The position numbers were made by a program, and so were the translations under genes. The notes below the pieces were generated by a model. The model was not told where the DNA came from, searched no databases, and saw nothing but the letters and a program-made list of their open reading frames with translations. 26,616 nt of DNA from Phycocordibacter sp964398865. GTDB lineage: Bacteria; Patescibacteriota; Minisyncoccia; Phycocordibacterales; Phycocordibacteraceae. Where the stretch lies: positions 1-26,616 of the forward strand of contig CAYNOO010000009.1 of assembly GCA_964398865.1 (NCBI GenBank), given 5' to 3'. Numbering within the stretch: position 1 is the stretch's first letter; each line of letters starts with the position of its first letter. This document shows, piece after piece, positions 1 to 7,055 of this stretch.

Positions 1-311
1 GTCGCAATATATTGAAAGCCGCAAAAGGCTATCGTTTCGGACGCTCAACCAAGAAGAAACAGGCACTCGAAGCGTTGAAGCATGCTGGAAAGTATGCCTT
101 CCGTGATCGCCGAGCTAAGAAGCGCACTATGCGAGGACTTGCAATCGTTCGCATCAACGCAGCTCTTCGGGAGCGTGGATTTAAGAACTACAGCACCTTC
201 ATGGGCGCTCTGAAAAAGGCAAACATCGAACTCGATCGCAAAGTCCTCTCGGAAATTGCAGCACAATACCCTGAAGCATTCGATCGCGTTTTGAAGAAGG
301 TCACGGGGTAG
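1..311 (+). CDS. rplT: Ribosomal protein bL20, 3' part (start lies outside window)
   Basis: bL20 binds 23S rRNA early in 50S assembly. The reading frame is open from the window edge: codons at 3-11 read R-N-I, running directly into LKAAKGYRFGRS, which matches the internal family motif VLKAAKGYxGxRS. The TTG at 12 is therefore an internal Leu codon, not a start, and roughly the first 18 residues are missing. The family core follows (YAFRDRRAKKRTMRGL, then RINAALRERG and FMGALKKANIELDRKVLSEIA). The stop is TAG at 309-311. In most bacteria rpmI and infC lie just upstream, so the rest of that operon is probably to the left. Identification is secure; only the 5' end is absent. Confidence 0.96.
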   Translation, partial: RNILKAAKGYRFGRSTKKKQALEALKHAGKYAFRDRRAKKRTMRGLAIVRINAALRERGFKNYSTFMGALKKANIELDRKVLSEIAAQYPEAFDRVLKKVTG

Positions 312-317
312 GTATCT

Positions 318-587
318 GTGTTCGAGAACTCAGAAACAGCCGAGTTCCTTAGCAGCCTCGGGAACCGTATCAGACCTCACGTAGAGACAAGAGCCCATTC
401 AAATACTTGGATTGGTCAATTCATCCATGAAGTAACTCATCGAATAAGTCGCGCTTATACCAAAGAACTTAAAACACCGGGCAGTATCTTCTCTTTAAGA
501 TTAAAAAGCCTTGAAACTCAAGTGAGAACTATTGAAATTTTTCCTCCTGATTTGGGTAAGACGCCTTTAAACAAAATCCCGCACTAG
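318..587 (+). CDS. Small hypothetical protein after rplT
   Basis: I do not recognise this 89-residue frame. It starts with GTG 6 nt after the rplT stop, so it could be co-translated with rplT; GGGTAGG just upstream is at best a weak ribosome-binding site. The product is soluble-looking, has no membrane segment or signal peptide, and contains an HEVTHR stretch that superficially resembles a metal-binding HExxH but is not one. Its TAG stop (585-587) falls in the loop and first stem base of the intrinsic terminator at 573-598. That is unusual: either the gene has grown into the terminator or the frame is fortuitous. About even odds of being real. Confidence 0.45.
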   Translation: MFENSETAEFLSSLGNRIRPHVETRAHSNTWIGQFIHEVTHRISRAYTKELKTPGSIFSLRLKSLETQVRTIEIFPPDLGKTPLNKIPH

Positions 588-598
588 CGGGATTTTTT
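573..598. terminator. Bidirectional intrinsic terminator between rplT unit and beta-CASP gene
   Basis: A perfect 10-bp stem, AAAATCCCGC (573-582) with GCGGGATTTT (587-596) and a 4-nt loop, is followed by T residues on the plus strand and by TTTTGTTT on the minus strand. It ends the rightward rplT transcript. The stop codon of the leftward beta-CASP gene (597-599) abuts it, so it can serve both converging units. Confidence 0.88.
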
Positions 599-1982
599 AT
601 ACTTGATACGTCTCCCCTTCTCTTGGGACGTCCACCGGAATGTCTAAGAACCCTGCTATGCGCTGAGCTAAGAACGTTGAGCTTTCAGTCTCCCCTAAAA
701 CTACAAACACCCGTTTCGGCTTGATGTCCTCAGCAAATGTCATGAGGTCGTCCCTATCGGCATGTGCAGAAAAGCCGTCGGTCGAAAGTATAGTCGCTCG
801 CACCCCAACGGACACGCCGTCTATATTCACGGTTCGTGCACCGTCCTTCAATCTTCGTCCCAAACTCCCTGGCACTTGGTAACCCACCAAGAGAAGCCGG
901 GTTGATTTCTGTGGCAAATACTTGGCTTCGTGACGTCGTATACGTCCCCCATGGCTCATGCCGGCGCCTGCGATGATTATCTTCGGAGCGGAATGGCGAT
1001 CAATGGCGTCTGACTCGTCTGGATGCAAACTTACCTTGAGACTTGGAAACGAAAACGGGTCGTCTCCGCTCTCTAAGCGCGCTCGTATGTCCGCGCGAAG
1101 GAATGTCGGATACTTCCGATAGACATCCGTTACTTTCGCTGCAAGAGGAGAATCCATAAATACTGGCACGGCAGGAATGACACCTGCAGTAATCGCTTTG
1201 TCCAGTGCGGCAAGAATGATTTGAGTTCGTTCCAACGAAAATGCAGGGATGAGCAGGGTCCCACCATCGGCAACAATATCTTTCACTGCCGAGAGCAATG
1301 CCGCTTCGCTTTCTTCTAAAGAGCCATGGATCTTATTGCCATACACGCTTTCGGTCACGAGAAATTCTACTCCTGTCGGCACCTGCCTATCGGGAACGAG
1401 AGCCGCAGGTACACGTCCCAAGTCTCCCGTGAATAAGATACGCTTGCCGAAGATATCAAAAAGAATTGTCGCAGAACCAAGAATATGCCCTGCGTTATGA
1501 AAGGTCGCGGTAATGCCCGGCGCAACCTCTAAAGATTTTCCGTACACAGCCTCATCAATGTGCTCTACCGCCAAGAGAACGTCCTCCGTAGTGTACGGAG
1601 GCTCATCATTGCAGCGTTTCGCTTCTGCCGCGATAATCTTCACCGAGTCCTCGAGCATGATGGGAGTAAGCGCTTTAGTGGGAGCAGTGGCATACGCACG
1701 CCCTTCGAATCCGTCTTTCACGAGTTTGGGAAACAGACCGATATGGTCAGCATGCGCATGGGTGAAAAAAACCGCATCAATGGATGCAGGATCATATGAA
1801 AATGTCTCCTTGTTCGTCGACTCGCAAAAACGCTCTCCCTGGGCAAGCCCACAATCAACGAGAATACGAGTCGTCTTGCCACTTACCCCGAGCGAGGTCG
1901 AGAGGTCATTCGCTTCAATGAGAAAATTGGAACCCGTAACGCGTCTCGCTCCGCGAGCAAATGTAATAGAAACAGAACTCAT
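597..1982 (-). CDS. Metallo-beta-lactamase / beta-CASP RNA-processing nuclease (YSH1-like)
   Basis: This 461-residue protein has the complete active site of a beta-CASP nuclease. The MBL domain shows VDCG, the zinc-binding THAHADH (H75, H77, D79, H80), NAGHILGS (H166) and FTGDLGR (D187). The beta-CASP insert shows TESVYG (E211) and AGAGMSHGGRIRRH (H344), and FSAHAD (H407) gives the last metal ligand. Family members cut or trim RNA, and bacterial relatives are cytoplasmic RNases; which RNA is cut cannot be read here. ATG at 1982 is preferred over the upstream in-frame TTG at 2006, because the conserved fold starts at SITFARGARRVTGS and a TATGAT box lies 6 nt before this ATG, predicting a leaderless mRNA. 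The gene stands alone between terminators. Confidence 0.92.
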   Translation of the reverse strand: MSSVSITFARGARRVTGSNFLIEANDLSTSLGVSGKTTRILVDCGLAQGERFCESTNKETFSYDPASIDAVFFTHAHADHIGLFPKLVKDGFEGRAYATAPTKALTPIMLEDSVKIIAAEAKRCNDEPPYTTEDVLLAVEHIDEAVYGKSLEVAPGITATFHNAGHILGSATILFDIFGKRILFTGDLGRVPAALVPDRQVPTGVEFLVTESVYGNKIHGSLEESEAALLSAVKDIVADGGTLLIPAFSLERTQIILAALDKAITAGVIPAVPVFMDSPLAAKVTDVYRKYPTFLRADIRARLESGDDPFSFPSLKVSLHPDESDAIDRHSAPKIIIAGAGMSHGGRIRRHEAKYLPQKSTRLLLVGYQVPGSLGRRLKDGARTVNIDGVSVGVRATILSTDGFSAHADRDDLMTFAEDIKPKRVFVVLGETESSTFLAQRIAGFLDIPVDVPREGETYQV

Positions 1983-1988
1983 GCTCTC

Positions 1989-1994
1989 ATCATA
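1989..1994 (-). promoter_or_regulatory. -10 box (TATGAT) of leaderless beta-CASP gene
   Basis: On the minus strand TATGAT is followed by GAGAGC (6 nt) and then the ATG. Transcription would start at or next to the A of the start codon. No good -35 is visible. GAGAG could alternatively act as a weak Shine-Dalgarno if a longer transcript exists. Confidence 0.5.
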
Positions 1995-2025
1995 CCTCAG
2001 TCGCAAGATGTAAAAATATAAAAAA

Positions 2026-2063
2026 TTTAAAAAGAAAAACTGTATGATATATCATACAGTTTT
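2026..2063 (-). terminator. 28-bp perfect palindrome followed by T-rich tract on minus strand
   Basis: Bases 2036-2063 are a perfect palindrome with half-site AAAACTGTATGATA. On the minus strand it is followed by TTTCTTTTTAAATTTTTT, the layout of an intrinsic terminator, which would end a leftward transcript from the structured element at 2112-2250. An alternative is a dimeric repressor operator. The CTGT...ACAG ends are 12 bp apart, so it is not a LexA box of the E. coli type. Confidence 0.6.
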
Positions 2064-2111
2064 GAAAAATTCCTTATCGCTTCTCGAAAAGAAGAAACTG
2101 CGTAGGGTCAC

Positions 2112-2250
2112 TGACGGAGTATTAACCTTAGAGCCGAAGCTCCAGGTGGGTGCTCGCAGTTGATGCGCTTCGGAATCCCCCAAAGGGAGTCACCTGCGCA
2201 GAACGATATAAAGCTCCCTATAGTTTTTCAACGAGGTTAATACTCCGTCA
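2112..2250 (-). ncRNA. Candidate structured noncoding RNA (closing 17-bp helix, nested hairpins)
   Basis: A perfect 17-bp inverted repeat (2112-2128 with 2234-2250; arm TGACGGAGTATTAACCT) encloses fully nested helices: GAGC/GCTC at 2131-2142, CAGGTG (2143-2148) with CACCTG (2191-2196), and inside that CGCA/TGCG (2155-2167) and TCCC/GGGA (2176-2188). Read on the minus strand the first hairpin is GAGC-UUCG-GCUC, a canonical extra-stable UUCG tetraloop, which favours minus as the RNA strand. A TATGTT -10-like box at 2260-2265 would start transcription at the base of the closing helix, and the palindrome at 2036-2063 would terminate it, giving about 220 nt. No long reading frame fits. I could not match it to tRNA, tmRNA, SRP RNA or RNase P RNA; 6S-like RNA or a MITE remain possible. 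Confidence 0.5.
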
Positions 2251-2314
2251 CTAACCCCTAACATAAGGTTAGCATGAGAACTTAGGCGCGTTCTCGAAGT
2301 AACATTGAAGAATA

Positions 2315-2344
2315 TTGACATGCACTCATAAAATGTTTTATAAT
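2315..2344 (+). promoter_or_regulatory. Consensus sigma70 promoter, leaderless gene
   Basis: TTGACA (2315-2320), an 18-nt spacer and TATAAT (2339-2344) match both consensus hexamers exactly. The ATG of the downstream gene is at 2351, so 6 nt separate the -10 box from the start codon and transcription should begin on it. Confidence 0.9.
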
Positions 2345-2350
2345 TTGCAT

Positions 2351-3328
2351 ATGCGCACACCAGAAGGAGGATACGCCCCTCCCCTGACTAACGATGAGGT
2401 ATTTGAGATACAGCAAAAACAATATTTCGCGCGGCTTGGAATGCAGTTTCGAAAAGAATTCAAGATACTCAGAGATAAAATAGTGCTCGGAGATCAAGCC
2501 TATCCTGTGTTCGGCAAAGCAGCTGAGCAGGAGGGATGGTTCATCGGGCGGCGAGCCGTCCTCCAAGGAGTATTAGCGCTGAAAATCGCTGAGCTCGCGC
2601 ATCTCTCTGAAAAAGCAAAGGGTCTTTTGGTGGAGGCATCTGTCACGAACGGCGCGATGAAGCGCATTCAATACGCTACGCGTGATTCGTCGGATATAAG
2701 CCCTGAGGAATTCACTTCAATCCAGAAAGGAGGGCTTTCGACACTTATCGCGAACGGCGTGAATCCGCGCGCTGCAGAGATATCAACTGCAGTTGGACCT
2801 GTATTCGGTCCCAATGTTGTAAAAGGAGTTCTAAAACCTAAGACTGCGGAAGAAGCCGAAGTGTTTATGCTTCAACGATATCTGCACTATCTGCATAATT
2901 GCACTCAACAGGACATCACTCTCTCAGAGAAGACCGTGAGCGGCAAAGAACAGCGAAGCTACATCCTCGACTGGTCAGAGCACTTACGAGATGCCGACCT
3001 CAGATATGCTGGCGGTATCTCAAAATATAGGGTTGAGAATCTTGTCTCTCCATATAAAGAGCGCGTAGCGACATACCAACAGGGAAACACCCGAGAGAAT
3101 TTGGAACGGAATGCCAGTAATCCCAAAAAAGTGAGCAACGATCCTGGGCTTTACTATTTTGAAGCAGAGGCGATGGTGATGGATGAAACGGAACAAGAGC
3201 TGAAGCAGCGCATACAAAAGGAAAATCCAAACTTGAAACTTGGCGATACGCCACTGTGGACCTATCTCCGAAATGAAATGGGGAAAGATATACGCAAAGA
3301 AAAAGTGCGAGACAGCGAACTCGTGTAG
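2351..3328 (+). CDS. Hypothetical protein, possibly a degenerate HD-like helical domain
   Basis: This 325-residue protein is mostly helical and charged, with no signal peptide or membrane segment. I do not recognise it confidently. Residues about 50-85 (RRAVLQGVLALKIAELAHLS, then KAKGLLVEASVTNG) have the spacing of an HD-domain helix pair, but the metal-binding His and His-Asp positions are absent, so if related it would be catalytically dead. A second helical block contains YLHYLHNC and WSEHLRDADLRY. The start is placed at ATG 2351 because the promoter at 2315-2344 puts transcription onset there; the in-frame TTG at 2315 lies inside the -35 box. AAGGAGG at about 2364-2370 lies within the coding region and has no in-frame start after it. 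The gene converges on ndk with 15 bp between stops. Confidence 0.8.
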   Translation: MRTPEGGYAPPLTNDEVFEIQQKQYFARLGMQFRKEFKILRDKIVLGDQAYPVFGKAAEQEGWFIGRRAVLQGVLALKIAELAHLSEKAKGLLVEASVTNGAMKRIQYATRDSSDISPEEFTSIQKGGLSTLIANGVNPRAAEISTAVGPVFGPNVVKGVLKPKTAEEAEVFMLQRYLHYLHNCTQQDITLSEKTVSGKEQRSYILDWSEHLRDADLRYAGGISKYRVENLVSPYKERVATYQQGNTRENLERNASNPKKVSNDPGLYYFEAEAMVMDETEQELKQRIQKENPNLKLGDTPLWTYLRNEMGKDIRKEKVRDSELV

Positions 3329-3343
3329 AGAATATTTTACTCT

Positions 3344-3943
3344 CTATTCCATTATTCCGTCCAAATTCACATCGTAGAGTATCTGCTCCTGAACGGTGCG
3401 ATATTTGATTATCTCTTCCGGCTTGAACCACACAGCAATCTCACGCCCTGCCTCTTCGGGCGATTCTGAACAGTGGACAAGATTTCTGACGGCGCGGTTC
3501 TGAACGGACGAATGATCGTATGAATCAACGGTGTAGTCGCCACGAATGGTGCCCACATCAGAAGTCTTCGGTTCCGTCGCACCAACGAGCTTTTTCACGA
3601 CAGCAACCGATTCATTGCCCTGCACTATTGCTATCAAAACAGGTCCGGCGGTCATAAATTTCACAATAGAACCAATAATGTCCTGTCCGTACTCCATCGC
3701 ACTTTTTTCTATCGGGAGGTTATTTGCGGTGCGGTCATTAAGGATGCGTGCGCCTTTTTCAGCGAACCATTTCTCATCCTTATTGTAGTGACGCACCAAG
3801 TCCCCTTCAGAGGCGACCATAAATTTGAAAGCGACGAATTTGAGCCCCGTGCGCTCTATGCGCTTTATGATGTCACCCATAAGAGAGCGCTGAATAGCGT
3901 CAGGCTTAAGGATTATGAGCGTCTGCTCTTCATCAAATTTCAT
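3344..3943 (-). CDS. ndk: Nucleoside diphosphate kinase, enlarged
   Basis: The enzyme transfers the gamma-phosphate of an NTP to an NDP through a phosphohistidine. Visible family motifs are TLIILKPDAIQR near the N terminus (K13), FMTAGPVLIAIVQG, GTIRGDY, and NLVHCSES with the active-site His at 157, ending in REIAVWFKPEE. At 199 residues it is about 50-60 longer than typical enzymes. The extra sequence sits mainly between HYNKDEKWF and the FMTAGPV strand (residues about 57-93), with a shorter insert (about 139-152) before the active-site His. ATG 3943 is chosen over upstream codons because the fold begins at FDEEQTLIILKPD and TACACT lies 6 nt before it. A separate promoter from the upstream ATPase gene is therefore likely. 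Confidence 0.95.
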   Translation of the reverse strand: MKFDEEQTLIILKPDAIQRSLMGDIIKRIERTGLKFVAFKFMVASEGDLVRHYNKDEKWFAEKGARILNDRTANNLPIEKSAMEYGQDIIGSIVKFMTAGPVLIAIVQGNESVAVVKKLVGATEPKTSDVGTIRGDYTVDSYDHSSVQNRAVRNLVHCSESPEEAGREIAVWFKPEEIIKYRTVQEQILYDVNLDGIME

Positions 3944-3949
3944 GTCGCG

Positions 3950-3955
3950 AGTGTA
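3950..3955 (-). promoter_or_regulatory. -10 box (TACACT) of leaderless ndk
   Basis: On the minus strand TACACT, then CGCGAC (6 nt), then ATG. It lies in the 54-bp gap after the ATPase gene. No clear -35 was found. Confidence 0.42.
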
Positions 3956-3997
3956 CCATTTTGTGAGGTGAAACGCCACGAGCGCACCCCTTATGCA

Positions 3998-6883
3998 CTA
4001 ACTTTTTTGGTTCTCACGCATCTGATCGTATTTCTGACGAATGTCTGTTTCTACAGATTCTCTGTCGCGTCCGTAACGCTGATACGATATCTGCTTCAAT
4101 GCATCAATGTTGAGAAAATCGCCAGGCTGGAATGGAATCGTCTCAATGCTGAAAGGCGGCGCAGGTTTACCTCCGGATAGGAGTTTGAGGTACGCGTGAT
4201 AGTTATCAATTTTGAGAAAGTCAGATACTTCAAATGTCGGCTGGAATTGTTTTGAGATGTATTCAGCATCATCGGCACCCACGCGGAATATTGCCATCGT
4301 ACCGACGTTACCGAAAACCGATTCTTTGATTTTTGGAATAAGCTGCGAAACGTATTGGTGCGCCATCGTCATGGACAGACGGAATTTTCTTGCTTCGGAG
4401 AGAATTGTAGAAATCGTATCGGTAGTAATGTTCTGGAATTCGTCGATGTAGAGGTAGAAATTGGGTGGATTCAAATGTAAGTATTCTGTGCGCGCAAGCG
4501 CAGTCATCATGATCTTGCCGACGATGACGAGTCCAAGTAGGTTCGCATTCACATCTCCCAAGCGACCCTTCGAGAGATTCACCAAGAGAATCTTCTTATT
4601 ATCCATGATGTCCTTAAAATTGAAGGCGGAACGCTGCTGCCCGACTATGGGGCGCATAATCTCGTTTGCGATGAAGATGTCGAATTTCGAGGTGATGTAC
4701 GGGACGACGTTGCGCAGATCTCCTTCTCCGCGCACATTTTCAGCGATATCTTCCCAGAAGTGCGAGACAACCGGGTTTCTACAGCGCGACAACTTAAGTG
4801 CGCGAAATTCGTCATCAGCCAAAACACGCGAAATATCCATCAAGGTCGAGCCAGTATCCGGATCTTCAAGAACGAGCATAGTGGCATTACGGAAGTACTG
4901 CTCGAAGATAGGACCGAACGCTTCAGGTACATCGCCATAAAGTTTTTTGAATATCTTGAACATCTCATCAACGACGAACGTCTTTTGCTCAGGAAATCGG
5001 GGATCGTATTCCAGCATGTTGAGACCCATGGGGCGCGCAGTGTAGGCTGGGTCAAAATAGATAAGGTCATCTATGCGATCTTTCGGGATGCGGGAGAGTA
5101 TCTCCAAGACATCAACGCCGTGCGGATCTATAAAGCAGACCCCTTCGCCATTCTCGATGTCCTGAATAATCATGTTCTTCAGGAAGTTGGTCTTACCAGT
5201 ACCAGTTTGTCCGATAGTGTACATGTGACGCAAACGATCGTCCGGCGTGAAATGAATCGGTGTGACGATGTTCGAATAGCGATTATTGCCAATGATGATA
5301 CCCTTGTCCGCAAGGCCTGGAGGAGCTGGCGCTAACTTCGCACTCGCGGTTTTTGCTTCGCGCGACGTCGTCCCACCTGCGATAGTGAGATGAAAAATAG
5401 TGGAGAGTTCTGCTAGGTTCATCGGCATCAGAGGAATCTTATGCATGAGAGGTGTTGGCGCGGCTTTGCGCGTCAACTCCAACCAGAGCTGATAGAAGAA
5501 GCCTTCGTGCGCTTGACGGTCAAATGTCCGGAAGATGAATGAACGGATAAATTCTCTGAATTCTTTTCGGTTTTTTATATGCTTGAAACGAAAACGGTTT
5601 GCTTTCGCGTCTTCGTACTGCCCGAAGGTATTCTCTATCTCAGTAAGAATAGCGGTTGCGCGCTCTTTCGTCCGGGCTGATGCGACAATGCGCAAATTCA
5701 CCCCAACGATGACGCTTTTAAGTTTCTTCGACACTGCCTCGGCTGCGAAGGTGTCTATATTCTTATCCTCTTTCTTTGCTTCGCCCGAACTTGCAGTAAG
5801 TTCTGTCAAACCTTTATTGAGACCTTGAAAAAAACGACGCATCGGCGAGTAATGCTCCATGTACATGTTCTTCCGGAACACATCGTTAGCTGAACCTTTT
5901 CCTTTATTCAGGTCATCCAAGACATAGCGCATACGCTTGGAGTGATAGTCCCCTGCTGGCGCGACAGTAATCTGAATTGCGGCTCCTTCGCCCTCCTTAG
6001 TAATTTTAGAGAGCGCAGCTAGAGTTACGTTCAGTGGATCATGACTGAATTCCTCCGCAGTTTTAAGAGGAATGGGTGGCGGGCGATTATAATATGCCGA
6101 AGCCGCGACAGTCACCCCGAATTGGTTAAAAATATTATAGTCGTCTTTCTTCTCTACGATGCGCGCACGCGGGAACATGGCAAAAATCTGCTTTTCAAAC
6201 GTGTCTCTCTTTGCGCGCGGAACTGAGAGATAAAAGACTGCTTCTTCTTTCGTGTGCGACACAGCAATTTCAAGCGTGAAATGCTGAAGATGGATCTTTT
6301 TTCTTTTTTGCCAATCCTTAAAGAAGATCGGATCGGGAAGAGAGACGAACGGAATCATACTCAGATAAAACTGCTCCATTTGAGCACAAATCTCTTTCAA
6401 GGAGCCACCTGGTTTCCCGGGCGCTGCTTCGGGTACTGCAATATCTAACAATACGAAGTCGAGTGCTTGCGCGAGGGGGTCTTTGGGGTCGAGTCCGGGA
6501 ATCTCGTGACCTTCGGTTCGATATTGGACCAACAAACGATGGAAATCGTCTTCAAGATGAGGATTGTCGATGCGGTCAAGCTCCTTCATAACTGCTTTGA
6601 AGCCGTCTCTATGAAGGATACCCAGAAGCTCCTCCATGTCCTTATCGTTGGAATCGGGAGTGAGTTCGAGTATTATCCCGCGTTGCTGGTCTTGTTCAGT
6701 TCCTTCCGTTGCCCCTGAGAGCGTCGGAAGAACAGAAGCTTCCACTGGTAGAGCAGGTCCTCCGCGCTGCCCTCTACCGCCTCCACCAGAGCGTGCAGTC
6801 TCACGTAGCTTTGTGAGCTGATGTTCTGGCGAGAGTTTAGCCGCTTTTGTATCTATTCCTTTATTGGGGTTGAACCCGGGCAT
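3998..6883 (-). CDS. Conjugation-type P-loop ATPase (VirD4/TraG/HerA-like DNA-transfer ATPase)
   Basis: A 961-residue protein. The C-terminal third is a RecA-fold motor: Walker A GQTGTGKTNF near residue 558, CFIDPHG, LIYFDP, Walker B FYLYIDEFQNI near residue 810, then LSEARKFRLSMTMAHQYVSQL as in TraG/VirD4 and TraC/VirB4 ATPases. The N-terminal two thirds are a mixed alpha/beta region without a recognised catalytic motif, preceded by a disordered Gly-rich stretch (RSGGGGRGQRGG). There is no membrane helix, so it would be cytoplasmic and recruited to a membrane apparatus. No other type IV secretion or pilus gene is nearby, so its job (DNA uptake, conjugation or pilus-linked transport) is open. 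ATG 6883 is chosen over ATG 6913 because TATAAT sits 7 nt upstream of it. Confidence 0.88.
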   Translation of the reverse strand: MPGFNPNKGIDTKAAKLSPEHQLTKLRETARSGGGGRGQRGGPALPVEASVLPTLSGATEGTEQDQQRGIILELTPDSNDKDMEELLGILHRDGFKAVMKELDRIDNPHLEDDFHRLLVQYRTEGHEIPGLDPKDPLAQALDFVLLDIAVPEAAPGKPGGSLKEICAQMEQFYLSMIPFVSLPDPIFFKDWQKRKKIHLQHFTLEIAVSHTKEEAVFYLSVPRAKRDTFEKQIFAMFPRARIVEKKDDYNIFNQFGVTVAASAYYNRPPPIPLKTAEEFSHDPLNVTLAALSKITKEGEGAAIQITVAPAGDYHSKRMRYVLDDLNKGKGSANDVFRKNMYMEHYSPMRRFFQGLNKGLTELTASSGEAKKEDKNIDTFAAEAVSKKLKSVIVGVNLRIVASARTKERATAILTEIENTFGQYEDAKANRFRFKHIKNRKEFREFIRSFIFRTFDRQAHEGFFYQLWLELTRKAAPTPLMHKIPLMPMNLAELSTIFHLTIAGGTTSREAKTASAKLAPAPPGLADKGIIIGNNRYSNIVTPIHFTPDDRLRHMYTIGQTGTGKTNFLKNMIIQDIENGEGVCFIDPHGVDVLEILSRIPKDRIDDLIYFDPAYTARPMGLNMLEYDPRFPEQKTFVVDEMFKIFKKLYGDVPEAFGPIFEQYFRNATMLVLEDPDTGSTLMDISRVLADDEFRALKLSRCRNPVVSHFWEDIAENVRGEGDLRNVVPYITSKFDIFIANEIMRPIVGQQRSAFNFKDIMDNKKILLVNLSKGRLGDVNANLLGLVIVGKIMMTALARTEYLHLNPPNFYLYIDEFQNITTDTISTILSEARKFRLSMTMAHQYVSQLIPKIKESVFGNVGTMAIFRVGADDAEYISKQFQPTFEVSDFLKIDNYHAYLKLLSGGKPAPPFSIETIPFQPGDFLNIDALKQISYQRYGRDRESVETDIRQKYDQMRENQKS

Positions 6884-6890
6884 GTCTCGT

Positions 6891-6896
6891 ATTATA
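6891..6896 (-). promoter_or_regulatory. -10 box (TATAAT) of leaderless ATPase gene
   Basis: On the minus strand an exact TATAAT, then ACGAGAC (7 nt), then ATG at 6883. The alternative ATG at 6913 lies upstream of this box and would not be on the transcript. The -35 region is TAAAAA, not consensus. Confidence 0.6.
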
Positions 6897-6911
6897 GCGT
6901 GACGCTCGAGC

Positions 6912-7023
6912 ATTTTTTACGGAGCACACGTCGCCTTTCTCCAACGGAAAGGCGCGCTCACTCTCGCCGCCCTGCGGCAGAGCCGACCAAGCCAGGGCGG
7001 CTCCGAGAGTCTCCGTAAAAAAT
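6912..7023. repeat. Branched inverted-repeat element (13-bp arms, two inner hairpins)
   Basis: The outer arms ATTTTTTACGGAG (6912-6924) and its exact complement (7011-7023) enclose two hairpins: CGCCTTTC/GAAAGGCG (6932-6954) and a long one at 6960-7010 (7 bp ACTCTCG/CGAGAGT, a 3-nt bulge, then 8 bp CCGCCCTG/CAGGGCGG). The long hairpin ends exactly where the outer arm begins, as in a three-way junction. T residues are in the 5' arm on either strand, so it is not a standard intrinsic terminator. It lies between two leftward genes and could be a MITE-like element, a processing signal or a small RNA. Confidence 0.7.
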
Positions 7024-7055
7024 ACTCTCGCTTTTAAGTGAAGGACTGACCGGAG

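Noticed and set aside
1513..2013. Plus-strand 166-residue frame opposite the beta-CASP gene
   Set aside because: It lies entirely antisense to a gene with a complete metal-binding site and has no recognisable motif or promoter.
2036..2063. LexA/SOS box (CTGT...ACAG)
   Set aside because: The CTGT and ACAG ends are 12 bp apart instead of 8 and belong to a longer perfect palindrome, so the E. coli-type box does not fit.
2112..2196. Pseudoknot from CCGAAGC pairing with GCTTCGG across the CAGGTG/CACCTG helix
   Set aside because: These 7 bp compete with a fully nested fold containing a UUCG tetraloop on the minus strand; the nested fold is simpler and explains more bases.
2112..2250. tRNA, SRP RNA, tmRNA or RNase P RNA
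   Set aside because: None of the hallmark sequences I know (T-loop GGTTCGAATCC, SRP GGAAGCAGCC, RNase P GAGGAAAGTCC) is present.
2315..2350. Upstream TTG start for the gene at 2351
   Set aside because: The TTG is part of the -35 hexamer TTGACA and would lie outside the transcript.
4760..5335. Plus-strand 191-residue frame opposite the ATPase gene
   Set aside because: It is antisense to the Walker A region and has no independent support.
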